Assembly (NCBI GenBank): GCA_910587735.1
Contig: CAJUNT010000030.1
Coordinates: 1-25,781, forward strand
Source: an uncultured Clostridia bacterium
Lineage (GTDB): Bacteria; Bacillota; Clostridia; Lachnospirales; Anaerotignaceae
Length of the DNA stretch: 25,781 nucleotides
Direction of reading: 5' to 3'
The first letter of the stretch is position 1. Each line of letters opens with the position of its first letter. A program made the translations under genes and the position numbers. Positions 7,952-13,882 of the stretch are shown here, piece after piece. Below the pieces are notes generated by a model. It worked only from the letters and a program-made list of their open reading frames with translations, was not told where the DNA came from and did no database searches.

Positions 7952-8103
7952 AATATTCTCTCCTTTCTAAATGAATGTAAAATATAAAAAATTGCCTTAA
8001 CAAGTAAAGTTTTTTATACAATTTTTTTATCAATAATGTTAATATATGTAGATAGGATTCACACAATGATGATTGATGTTATTATATCACAATGAAAAGA
8101 ACA

Positions 8104-8132
8104 TTGACAATAAAAATGCTTACGTATAAAAT
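8104..8132 (+). promoter_or_regulatory. Promoter of the metal ABC transporter operon
   Basis: A perfect TTGACA (8104-8109) is followed after 17 bases by TAAAAT (8127-8132); TATAAA at 8125 is an alternative -10. The start codon is about 37 bases downstream. No certain Zur box is seen. ATCACATTCA at 8141-8150 is the complement of a 10-mer found in the promoter of the DtxR-type gene at 11825-11834. Confidence 0.75.
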
Positions 8133-8168
8133 AAACAAAAATCACATTCATATTTTATGGAGGAAAAC

Positions 8169-9077
8169 ATGAAAAAATACATTATAATAGTGTTTTGTGT
8201 TTTGCTTATGCTAATAGGGTGTACACAGCAAAAAATATCAGAACAGCAAAAAACAATCACAATAGTTACATCATTTTATCCTATTTATGTATTAGCAAAA
8301 AATATAACAGATGGTGTAGAAGGCATTACACTGCAAAATATGGCACAGCCTCAAACGGGTTGTTTGCATGATTATCAAATTACAACAAAGGATAGAAAAG
8401 CACTGGAAAAAGCAGATTTATTGCTTGTGAATGGTGCTGGAATAGAATCTTTTTTAGAAGGTATAAAAGAACAATATCAAAATTTGCCTGTTGTGGATAC
8501 TTCTATGGGAATCACACTGATTGAAATGCAACAACACCATCATCATAATGATGAACAGATACAACATGATGAAAAAGAATACAATGGACATATCTGGTTA
8601 TATTCTGAAAATGCACTGAAACAAGCAGAAAATATTTGTAATGCTTTATGTGAAAAGGATAGTACACATAAACAGCAATATACTAAAAATTTAGAACTAT
8701 TTCGACAAAATATAAAAGAATTCCAACAAAATCAACAACATTATTTTGATAATAATAAAGCTGTTATATTTCATGAAGGATTTGATTATATTGCAAAAGA
8801 ATATGGATTTACAGTACAAGAACAGATATTTGTAGAAGAAGAAAAAACGCCTTCTGCAAAAGAATTAGCGGAAATGATAGAGCATATCAAACAGGAGAAT
8901 GTTACAATATTTTTTACTGCTGATGATAAAGGAAAAAGTTATGCAGAACTGTTAGCAAAAGAAGTAGAGGGAAAGGTATATCTATTAAATCCCATTACAG
9001 CAGGAGCATTAGAAAAAGATGCTTATTTGCAGGCAATGAAGCAAAATGAAAGCATAATACAGGAGGCATTAAAATGA
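8169..9077 (+). CDS. znuA: Zinc/manganese ABC transporter substrate-binding lipoprotein (ZnuA-like)
   Basis: This 302-residue cluster A-I metal receptor is anchored outside the membrane. The signal peptide has a hydrophobic core and lipobox LIGC, with C18 the lipidated residue. Likely metal ligands are H67 (GCLHDYQ), H141 (GHIWLY) and H202 (FHEGFDYIAKEYG), with D252 or D253 near the end. A His-rich loop with HHHH at 123-126 and H133 sits before the second ligand, as in ZnuA zinc receptors, and favours zinc over manganese. ATG 8169 is chosen because the ATG at 8157 overlaps the GGAGG site (8159-8163). It is the first gene of a three-gene operon with overlapping reading frames. Confidence 0.9.
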   Translation: MKKYIIIVFCVLLMLIGCTQQKISEQQKTITIVTSFYPIYVLAKNITDGVEGITLQNMAQPQTGCLHDYQITTKDRKALEKADLLLVNGAGIESFLEGIKEQYQNLPVVDTSMGITLIEMQQHHHHNDEQIQHDEKEYNGHIWLYSENALKQAENICNALCEKDSTHKQQYTKNLELFRQNIKEFQQNQQHYFDNNKAVIFHEGFDYIAKEYGFTVQEQIFVEEEKTPSAKELAEMIEHIKQENVTIFFTADDKGKSYAELLAKEVEGKVYLLNPITAGALEKDAYLQAMKQNESIIQEALK

Positions 9078-9829
9078 ATGTTCATAACAGTTGCGGTTTG
9101 TGTCGTGTAGAAATTGAAAACCTTTCTGTTAAAAGCAGAAAAGATATATTGTTAGATAATGTGAATTTGGAGTTTCATTGTGGACAGCTTACTGCTTTAA
9201 TTGGAAGAAATGGTGCAGGAAAAACAACACTACTAAAAGCAATATTGGGAGAAAAAAAATACACTGGAAAAATTCATTATGAAAAACATGATGGAAAAGA
9301 AATGAAAAATATTATAATAGGATATGTACCTCAGCAACTCCTTTTTGATAAGAGTATGCCTGTCAGCGTAGCAGATTTTATGATGGCAACAAAAACAAAA
9401 AAACCAGTTTGGCTGGGATATTCTAAACAACAAAAACAAAATTTAAAAAATAGATTGCAGGAAATGGATTGCGAACATATTTTAGATAGAAAATTAGGGG
9501 ATTTATCTGGAGGAGAACTACAAAGAGTATTACTCACAATGGCAATAGAACCTATGCCAGATTTGTTGATATTAGATGAACCTGTTTCTGGTGTAGATGC
9601 TACAGGGCTGGATTTATTTTATAAAAAAGTAACCTATTTAAGAAACACATATCATATTGCTGTACTTCTTGTCTCTCATGATTTGGCTTTAATACGCCGT
9701 TATGCGGATAAAGTAGTATTGTTAGATAAAACAGTTGCAGAGCAGGGGGATGCAGAAGATGTTTTTCAAACAAAAGCATTTCAACAGACATTTGGATATT
9801 TTGCAGGGGAGGAAAAAATATGGAATTAA
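9074..9829 (+). CDS. znuC: Metal ABC transporter ATP-binding protein (ZnuC-like)
   Basis: This 251-residue cytoplasmic ATPase powers import by the neighbouring permease. Walker A GRNGAGKT (44-51), a Q-loop at Q87/Q88, the signature LSGGE (144-148), Walker B LLILDEP (164-170) and the H-loop histidine H202 are all intact. The start ATG overlaps the receptor stop as ATGA, and AGGAGG at 9061-9066 lies inside the upstream gene, so translation is coupled. The first 10 residues contain two cysteines (NSCGLC) not usual in this family. That short N-terminal extension could hold a metal or be incidental. Confidence 0.93.
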   Translation: MNVHNSCGLCRVEIENLSVKSRKDILLDNVNLEFHCGQLTALIGRNGAGKTTLLKAILGEKKYTGKIHYEKHDGKEMKNIIIGYVPQQLLFDKSMPVSVADFMMATKTKKPVWLGYSKQQKQNLKNRLQEMDCEHILDRKLGDLSGGELQRVLLTMAIEPMPDLLILDEPVSGVDATGLDLFYKKVTYLRNTYHIAVLLVSHDLALIRRYADKVVLLDKTVAEQGDAEDVFQTKAFQQTFGYFAGEEKIWN

Positions 9830-10659
9830 TATATGAGTTATTGGAAAAAATCCCCTTTTCATTTTTGCAGTATGATTTTATGAAAAATGCTTTATTAGCG
9901 GTACTATTTTTAGCACCTTTGTTTGCATTGCTTGGCACTATGGCAGTAAACAATAATATGGCTTTTTTTTCTGATGCATTAGGACATAGTGCTTTAACAG
10001 GAATCGGTATCGGAGCAGTATTAGGATTAAGAGAACCATTACTTTGTATGATTGCATTTGGTATATTTCTAAGTATTGCCATTACAAAAGTGAAATGTGC
10101 TGATAGACTTTCTTCTGATAGTATTATTAGTGTATTTTCTTCTACTGCTATGGCTTTAGGTATTGTCATATTATCACAACAGGGAGGTTTTGCAAAATAT
10201 TCTTATTATTTAATAGGAGATATATTGACAATTACACAAAAAGATTTATATTTGATTATTATAACATTAATTATTTGCTATATTGTATGGATATTGTTGT
10301 ATAATGATTTACTTCTTGTGAGTATAAATCGTTCTTTTGCTGTAAGCAGGGGCATCAATGCTGTTTTTACAGAAAATGTATTTGTAATATTGGTAGCAAT
10401 TACTGTTATGATTTCAATAAAGTGGTTAGGAATATTGACAATCAATTCCCTTTTAATACTACCAGCAGCAGCAGCAAGAAATATTTCCAGAAATGCAAAA
10501 AGCTATCATATTATTACAATGTTTATTGCATGGATTGCTTGTTTGGGTGGTTTGTTATTTTCTTATGAATGGGGAACGTCAGCAGGTGCTTCTATTGTTT
10601 TGATAGCAGCAGTGATATTTTTTATTACATTTTTTATATCTGCAAATAGTGCAATATGA
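9820..10659 (+). CDS. znuB: Metal ABC transporter permease (ZnuB-like)
   Basis: This 279-residue polytopic membrane protein of the ABC-3 family has about seven to nine hydrophobic segments. Recognisable family features include MAFFSDALGHSALTGIGIGA near residues 47-65, which is the conserved S-D-A-[IL]-[GS]-H-[AS] region. TINSLLILPAAAARNIS is near residues 207-224. It overlaps the ATPase gene by 10 bases and has its own GGGAGG site (9807-9812). It completes a receptor-ATPase-permease set for divalent metal import. No clear terminator follows, so read-through into the TSCPD gene is possible. Confidence 0.92.
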   Translation: MELIYELLEKIPFSFLQYDFMKNALLAVLFLAPLFALLGTMAVNNNMAFFSDALGHSALTGIGIGAVLGLREPLLCMIAFGIFLSIAITKVKCADRLSSDSIISVFSSTAMALGIVILSQQGGFAKYSYYLIGDILTITQKDLYLIIITLIICYIVWILLYNDLLLVSINRSFAVSRGINAVFTENVFVILVAITVMISIKWLGILTINSLLILPAAAARNISRNAKSYHIITMFIAWIACLGGLLFSYEWGTSAGASIVLIAAVIFFITFFISANSAI

Positions 10660-10751
10660 AAAATATCATATGTTTCTGTATAGACTTTATGAGGTATATT
10701 TGATAAAATAATATAAAAAGCAAATAAGTATTATATTAGGAGGAGAATAAT

Positions 10752-11006
10752 ATGCATATAACATATGATACAAAGGGAATTTGTGCAGTAAAAATTGACT
10801 TCGATATAGAAGAAGGAAAAGTATATAATTTGAAATTCCATAATGGCTGTGATGGAAATCATAAAGGATTAGCGAAATTGGTGGAAGGTATGCCAGCGGA
10901 AGAAGTAGCAAAAAGATTGAGAGGGGTTACTTGTGGTCCTAGAACTTCAAGCTGTCCAGACCAGTTAGCACAAGCTTTAGAAGGTTATTTGAAAAAACAA
11001 AACTAA
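10752..11006 (+). CDS. TSCPD-domain protein with four conserved cysteines
   Basis: This 84-residue protein of unknown function has cysteines at C11 (GIC), C33 (NGCDGN), C61 (GVTCG) and C68 (SSCPDQLA). The C-terminal T/S-S-C-P-D motif names the domain, which also occurs at the end of some ribonucleotide reductases. Stand-alone four-cysteine versions are common in Clostridia, and metal or cluster binding is likely but unproven. AGGAGGAG (10738-10745) fixes the start. It follows the metal transporter by 92 bases; TAGACT-17-TAAAAT at 10681-10709 could be a promoter of its own. Its place beside metal-uptake and metalloregulator genes is suggestive only. Confidence 0.8.
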   Translation: MHITYDTKGICAVKIDFDIEEGKVYNLKFHNGCDGNHKGLAKLVEGMPAEEVAKRLRGVTCGPRTSSCPDQLAQALEGYLKKQN

Positions 11007-11017
11007 TTCGTCTTTTT

Positions 11018-11329
11018 ATGAAGGGAAAAACATTTTTTAAACGATTTAGAAAACTGTTATTATGGACATTTTTATTTGCTGTAATATATTGTTGGAATAA
11101 ACCTCAAACATATTCTGTTTTAGTGATTATATATATGATATTTTTAATATTGAATAGATATTATAGTTATTTAGAAGAACAAGAATGTGAAAAAGAGCGT
11201 TTAGGAAAAAAATTTCAAAAAAATAAATTTTATGAGCAATATAGGAAAGAAAAACAAGCATTGATTAGAATGGAAATGATGATAATTATAATGCTTTTGT
11301 TTCTTTTGCAATTTTATAATAAAACATAG
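11018..11329 (+). CDS. Small hypothetical membrane protein
   Basis: I do not recognise the family. The frame gives 103 residues. A basic N-terminus (KGKTFFKRFRK) leads to two closely spaced hydrophobic segments at about 12-26 and 32-47. A highly charged middle follows (EEQECEKERLGKKFQKNK...), then a final hydrophobic segment at about 87-98. This layout resembles small membrane proteins of Gram-positive bacteria. It begins 11 bases after the TSCPD stop and lacks a clear ribosome binding site, so it would depend on coupling to that gene. A good terminator lies just after it. The frame is plausible but not certain. Confidence 0.5.
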   Translation: MKGKTFFKRFRKLLLWTFLFAVIYCWNKPQTYSVLVIIYMIFLILNRYYSYLEEQECEKERLGKKFQKNKFYEQYRKEKQALIRMEMMIIIMLLFLLQFYNKT

Positions 11330-11340
11330 AAAAATAAAAG

Positions 11341-11368
11341 GCATATTGTACAATACAATATGCTTTTT
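11341..11368. terminator. Terminator between convergent units
   Basis: GCATATTGTA (11341-11350) pairs perfectly with TACAATATGC (11354-11363) over a CAA loop and is followed by T5. The opposite strand also has a T-rich run, so it can stop the DUF2325 transcript too. Confidence 0.88.
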
Positions 11369-11403
11369 ATATGATAATGAAAAGGGTAGAATGAGCGCAA
11401 TAT

Positions 11404-11685
11404 TTACAAACAATGACAATCTAATATTTTTTTTAATGCACAAGAACTGCTACTATGAGAACGTGCTACTGTGATATTGTTTTTATTTGCCTCTTGTAAA
11501 GCACCATTTACCATAGTATGGGATACTGTACTTGTAAAAAGTACTAATAAATCAGCATGACCAATTTTTGATTTGAAATTACTTGGCAAATGAGTAAATA
11601 TTTTTGCCTTGCATTTATAATTTTTACAGATTTCTTTGTATTGACAGACCATACGATCATGCCCACCTATAATCACAACACTCAT
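11404..11685 (-). CDS. DUF2325-domain protein
   Basis: This 93-residue protein has the DUF2325 pattern: SVVIIGGHDRM at the start, then CKNYKCKAKIFTHLP, a central DLLVLFTSTVSHTMVNGAL, and ITVARSHSSSSCALKKIL. The fold is probably a small Rossmann-like domain. The paired cysteines (C20/C25) and late Cys/His residues (SCALKK, CHC) could bind metal. No biochemical role is established for the family. AAAGGAGC at 11695-11702 supports the start. It is divergent from the DtxR-type regulator, and a palindrome lies between its promoter and start codon. Control by that regulator and a link to iron or manganese are therefore reasonable inferences. Confidence 0.85.
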   Translation of the reverse strand: MSVVIIGGHDRMVCQYKEICKNYKCKAKIFTHLPSNFKSKIGHADLLVLFTSTVSHTMVNGALQEANKNNITVARSHSSSSCALKKILDCHCL

Positions 11686-11710
11686 AAAATAACAGCTCCT
11701 TTCTGATTGG

Positions 11711-11764
11711 TTAGCTTAAACTAATTTATGTTATCATAATATCACTAATATATTACTTTGTCAA
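11711..11764 (-). promoter_or_regulatory. Promoter of the DUF2325 gene with operator-like palindrome
   Basis: On the minus strand TTGACA (11759-11764), a 17-base spacer and TATTAT (11736-11741) make a near-consensus promoter. Just downstream, near the expected transcription start, lies TTAGCTTAAACTAA (11711-11724), a palindrome matching in 12 of 14 positions. Its TTAG..CTAA ends recall DtxR/IdeR boxes. Binding by the adjacent DtxR-type protein is inferred. Confidence 0.6.
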
Positions 11765-11810
11765 TAAAATTTTAGAAAAATGCAAATATCTTTATATTAA
11801 TGCTGTTTTG

Positions 11811-11863
11811 TTGATTATTATAAATGAATGTGATATGATAGTATTCATATATTATGGTATAAT
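11811..11863 (+). promoter_or_regulatory. Promoter region of the DtxR-type regulator gene
   Basis: Two promoters overlap. One is TTGATT (11811-11816), a 17-base spacer and TATGAT (11834-11839). The other is an extended -10, TGG-TATAAT (11855-11863). An inverted repeat ATGAAT (11824-11829) / ATTCAT (11843-11848) covers both and could be an autoregulatory operator. Confidence 0.5.
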
Positions 11864-11884
11864 GTAAAAGTGTGGTGAAATAAT

Positions 11885-12250
11885 ATGAAATTACAAGAAT
11901 CAGGAGAAAATTATTTAGAAACAATATTGATATTAGAAAAAAGAAATGGTATTGCTCGTTCTGTGGATATAGCGAACGAATTAGGATTTTCTAAGCCTAG
12001 TGTAAGTCGTGCTATGTCTGTGCTGAAAGAAGCAGGATATGTAAAAGTGGGACAAATTAATCAGCTTGTATTAACAGAAACAGGGCGAGAAATAGCAGAA
12101 AAAGTATACCATAAGCATTGTGTACTGAAATCATTTTTAATGCAGATAGGTGTAGAGGAGGAAATAGCCTCAAAAGATGCTTGTCGTATGGAACACGTAA
12201 TTAGTGAACAAACATTAGAATGTATATTAAAACATATGGAAGAAGAGTAA
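11885..12250 (+). CDS. DtxR/MntR-family metal-dependent transcriptional regulator
   Basis: This 121-residue protein has an N-terminal winged helix-turn-helix (residues 1-70; recognition helix near SKPSVSRAMSVL, 36-47) and a short dimerisation/metal domain. It lacks the SH3-like third domain. Candidate metal ligands are E12, H78 (HKHCVL), C100, E103 and H104 in DACRMEH. The C-x2-E-H arrangement matches DtxR/IdeR iron sensors, whereas MntR has Glu at the first position. Position 9 is Asn where B. subtilis MntR has the ligand D8. These points favour iron, though the sensed metal is not certain. The ribosome binding site (GTGGTGAA) is weak. Likely targets are itself and the divergent DUF2325 gene. 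Confidence 0.9.
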   Translation: MKLQESGENYLETILILEKRNGIARSVDIANELGFSKPSVSRAMSVLKEAGYVKVGQINQLVLTETGREIAEKVYHKHCVLKSFLMQIGVEEEIASKDACRMEHVISEQTLECILKHMEEE

Positions 12251-12271
12251 AATAGAATCCCGTTTGTGGCT

Positions 12272-12290
12272 GGGAAAACGAAGTTTTCCC
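12272..12290. other. Short perfect hairpin
   Basis: GGGAAAAC (12272-12279), a GAA loop and GTTTTCCC (12283-12290). The same stem sequence recurs in the terminator at 12387-12423, so the two could also pair with each other. It adjoins the dispersed repeat that starts at 12289. Confidence 0.6.
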
Positions 12291-12350
12291 TTTAAAGTTT
12301 TGTCCAACTTTTTTAAAAAGTTGGCAAGAGTTTGAGAGCAGAGCTCTCAA
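12289..12350 (+). repeat. Hairpin-rich dispersed repeat, copy A
   Basis: It begins CCTTTAAAGTTTTGTCCAA, continues with a CCAACTTTTT/AAAAAGTTGG hairpin, a GAGTTTGAG box and a TGAGAGC..GCTCTCA hairpin. The same module occurs in reverse orientation at 13209-13266, with the first 19 bases identical. Two copies within 1 kb point to a dispersed repeat family of the genome. Confidence 0.75.
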
Positions 12351-12386
12351 TATTTTTTATGTTCTCAAGCGTGTTTTTGAAAAGAT

Positions 12387-12432
12387 TTGGGAAAACTTTT
12401 TCACTTGTAAGAAGTTTTCCCAATATTTTTTT
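12387..12432 (+). terminator. Terminator after the DtxR-type gene
   Basis: TTGGGAAAACTT (12387-12398) pairs with AAGTTTTCCCAA (12412-12423) and is followed by TATTTTTTT. It overlaps the stop codon of the converging minus-strand gene. Confidence 0.75.
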
Positions 12433-12721
12433 ATGGATGATGTAAAAAAGAATCTTGTTCTGAAAATATTTCTGTAGCCATAAGTATGCCTAAACGATAG
12501 CCTCTAATAAAATTTGCTTGTGCATAGCAATAGCTTTCATCAAAAATCACTTCTAATAATTGCTCTAATAGTTCATTGTCTTCAGAATTTAGTTTTTGTT
12601 CTAGTTTGCTATGAAGTTCATCACTTTTTTCTATTAGTCTTTGACGTTGAGGACTTCGTTTTTCAATTACTTCTGTTGTATAAAGTTCGTTTTCTGCAAA
12701 TGCGTCTAAAATTTTTCCCAT
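12431..12721 (-). CDS. Hypothetical protein, small helical (DUF6809-like)
   Basis: This 96-residue protein is predicted to be mostly helical. It starts MGKILDAFAENELYTTEV and contains a charged SPQRQRLIEKSDELHSKLEQ segment. LLEQLLEVIFDESYCYAQANFIRGYRLGILMATEIF completes the C-terminal half. The ANFIRGYRLG stretch is typical of small clostridial proteins of the DUF6809 type, often seen on mobile or accessory DNA. That assignment is from memory of the pattern and is moderate. An AAAGGAC site (12729-12735) supports the start. The upstream region carries repeated GTAGCT motifs that could be operators. No function is known. Confidence 0.7.
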   Translation of the reverse strand: MGKILDAFAENELYTTEVIEKRSPQRQRLIEKSDELHSKLEQKLNSEDNELLEQLLEVIFDESYCYAQANFIRGYRLGILMATEIFSEQDSFLHHP

Positions 12722-12762
12722 GTTTTTCGTCCTTTCTATATTTTATTTACATACTTGCAAGG

Positions 12763-12816
12763 ACAAGCTACACAGTGTATAATATTTATGTAGCTTGTTT
12801 TGTTATGTGTAGCTAC
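12763..12816 (-). promoter_or_regulatory. Upstream region of the DUF6809-like gene with repeated GTAGCT motifs
   Basis: ACAAGCTACA (12763-12772) and TGTAGCTTGT (12789-12798) are exact complements. A third related copy, TGTGTAGCTAC, lies at 12806-12816. On the minus strand a TATTAT/TATACA -10-like stretch sits between the first two arms. The layout fits operators around a promoter, but a stable RNA hairpin is also possible. Confidence 0.45.
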
Positions 12817-12817
12817 G

Positions 12818-12862
12818 AAAAGTGACGCAAATAATATTGTCGGTGATGCGTCACTTTTTTTA
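12818..12862. terminator. Terminator of the small ribbon-helix-helix gene
   Basis: AAAAGTGACGCA (12818-12829) pairs with TGCGTCACTTTT (12847-12858); A and T runs on the two sides allow use on either strand. The loop holds TTGTCGGT (12837-12844), the same 8-mer as the operator motif upstream of the gene it terminates. Confidence 0.8.
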
Positions 12863-13033
12863 TTATAATTTTTCGAGTGCTTTTATACCATCTCGTAATC
12901 CTTGTGGACGTTTTACATTTTTTCGTTCACAATAATCGTCAAGAATTTTTAATTCTTCTTTTGTTACTCGTATATCTAAACGAATATTTTTAGGATTTTT
13001 TTCAATGGGTCGCCCTCTTTTTTTTGCTAGCAT
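12863..13033 (-). CDS. Small ribbon-helix-helix (CopG/Arc-type) DNA-binding protein
   Basis: This 56-residue protein has a basic start MLAKKRGRPIEKNPKN and a beta strand IRLDIRVT. Two helices follow, KEELKILDDYCERKNV and RPQGLRDGIKAL. The strand-helix-helix layout and size match ribbon-helix-helix repressors, which bind short operators as dimers through the strand. AAGGTG (13037-13042 on the complement) lies 3-4 bases before the ATG. Three copies of TTGTCGGTA surround its promoter, strongly suggesting autoregulation. No toxin-like partner is seen next to it. The neighbour at 12431-12721 has a different set of upstream repeats. It may be an orphan of a mobile element. Confidence 0.75.
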   Translation of the reverse strand: MLAKKRGRPIEKNPKNIRLDIRVTKEELKILDDYCERKNVKRPQGLRDGIKALEKL

Positions 13034-13048
13034 ATTCACCTTGCTTTC

Positions 13049-13108
13049 TTGTCGGTATATATAGTATAATTCATTACCGACAAAAAATCAATGATTATTT
13101 ACCGACAA
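13049..13108 (-). promoter_or_regulatory. Promoter and three-site operator array of the RHH gene
   Basis: On the minus strand TTGATT (13086-13091), a 17-base spacer and TATACT (13063-13068) form the promoter. The 9-mer TTGTCGGTA occurs upstream of the -35 (complement at 13100-13108), inside the spacer (complement at 13075-13083) and, inverted, just after the -10 (13049-13057). Repressor binding would block the promoter at all three places. Confidence 0.75.
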
Positions 13109-13208
13109 TTATATTAATAATTGATTAAGTAAGGAAAATATACTACAATAATACATAATAACAAAGTTTTTTCTATTAGACTTTGAAAAGCATAAAAAAC
13201 TTAAAATC

Positions 13209-13266
13209 TTGAGGCTTTGCCTCAAACTCCACCAACTTTTGAAAAAATTGGACAAAACTTTAAAGG
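13209..13266 (-). repeat. Hairpin-rich dispersed repeat, copy B (inverted relative to copy A)
   Basis: Read on the minus strand it starts CCTTTAAAGTTTTGTCCAA and has a CAATTTTTT/AAAAGTTGG arm. A GGAGTTTGAG box and a TTGAGGC/GCCTCAA hairpin follow. It matches copy A at 12289-12350 with small changes, several of them in paired positions. Confidence 0.75.
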
Positions 13267-13310
13267 AATTTTGGTGGGTAATTTTTGTACAAAAATATTT
13301 TTGAATGGTA

Positions 13311-13339
13311 TTGACAACAAAAAAGAGTTATGATATTCT
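13311..13339 (+). promoter_or_regulatory. Promoter of the rpmG-secE-nusG-rplK-rplA operon
   Basis: TTGACA (13311-13316), a 17-base spacer and TATTCT (13334-13339). Transcription should begin near 13346, directly before a small hairpin. Confidence 0.8.
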
Positions 13340-13348
13340 GTTTATCAG

Positions 13349-13369
13349 AAAGACGAAAGTCTTTTTTTT
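13349..13369 (+). other. GNRA-capped hairpin with T-run at the 5' end of the operon
   Basis: AAAGAC (13349-13354), tetraloop GAAA, GTCTTT (13359-13364), then more T residues to 13369. It looks like a miniature terminator within 25 bases of the expected transcription start. It could be an early pausing or attenuation site, or could simply protect the 5' end. Confidence 0.55.
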
Positions 13370-13402
13370 ATGCAGAAAATTCAACCAATGGAGGTGGAAG
13401 TT

Positions 13403-13552
13403 TTGAGAACAAGAATTACCTTAGCTTGTACAGAATGTAAACAAAGAAATTATAGCACAACAAAGGACAAAAAAACAATGCCTGACAGAATGGAACTGAA
13501 AAAGTATTGTAAGTTCTGTAAATCCCATACATTACACAAAGAAACAAAGTAA
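13403..13552 (+). CDS. rpmG: 50S ribosomal protein L33 (zinc-ribbon type), TTG start
   Basis: This 49-residue large-subunit protein has two CxxC pairs (C9/C12 and C36/C39), marking the zinc-binding C+ form. The body RTRITLACTECKQRNY and KKYCKFCKSH are typical. The start is TTG at 13403 because GGAGGTGG (13390-13397) lies 5 bases upstream and the length then equals the usual 49. An ATG at 13370 in the same frame would put the ribosome binding site inside the gene. It opens the conserved rpmG-secE-nusG order. Zinc-independent paralogues replace this form under zinc limitation in Bacillus; none is visible here. Confidence 0.93.
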   Translation: MRTRITLACTECKQRNYSTTKDKKTMPDRMELKKYCKFCKSHTLHKETK

Positions 13553-13588
13553 TGAGGGAAATTACTTGTTTTTAAGGAAGTGAGCAGT

Positions 13589-13858
13589 ATGGAAGAAAAC
13601 AACACCACAAACCCAAGCGAAAAAAACGAATCAAAAAAACAAAAAAAACAGCCAAATAAAAACAGTAAGCCTACATTTTCAGAAACTATAGCGGATTATA
13701 AAGCGGAATACAAAAAAATTGTATGGCCTACAAGACAGGATTTGGCTAGAAAAACAGTAACAGTAATTCTTACTTCTCTTTTAGTAGGAGTAATTGTTTC
13801 TTGCATGGATATGGTATATTCAGCAGGATATGATTGTATATTGAGTTTGTTAGGATAA
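13589..13858 (+). CDS. secE: Preprotein translocase subunit SecE
   Basis: This 89-residue small essential subunit clamps SecY in the plasma membrane. The N-terminal third is a polar, lysine-rich tail (residues 1-28). An amphipathic surface helix follows with the conserved YKKIVWPTRQDLARKT (about residues 41-56). One transmembrane helix, VTVILTSLLVGVIVSCMDMVY, spans about 57-77. The single-helix form is normal for Firmicutes. ATG 13589 is chosen because a GTG at 13580 overlaps the AAGGAAG site at 13574-13580. It lies between rpmG and nusG. Confidence 0.95.
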   Translation: MEENNTTNPSEKNESKKQKKQPNKNSKPTFSETIADYKAEYKKIVWPTRQDLARKTVTVILTSLLVGVIVSCMDMVYSAGYDCILSLLG

Positions 13859-13882
13859 TTCAAGTAGAAAAAGGATGGTATT

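Noticed and set aside
8104..8160. A Zur or MntR operator at the metal transporter promoter
   Set aside because: No sequence close to the known Zur or MntR consensus was found at the promoter. TTGCCTTAA at about 7992 is only a partial match and is far from it.
12272..13266. CRISPR array or tRNA-like element among the hairpins
   Set aside because: The repeats are few, inverted and unevenly spaced with no regular spacers, and no cloverleaf or CCA end is present.
13370..13552. Starting L33 at ATG 13370
   Set aside because: It would place GGAGGTGG inside the gene and add 11 non-family residues. TTG 13403 gives the standard 49-residue protein.
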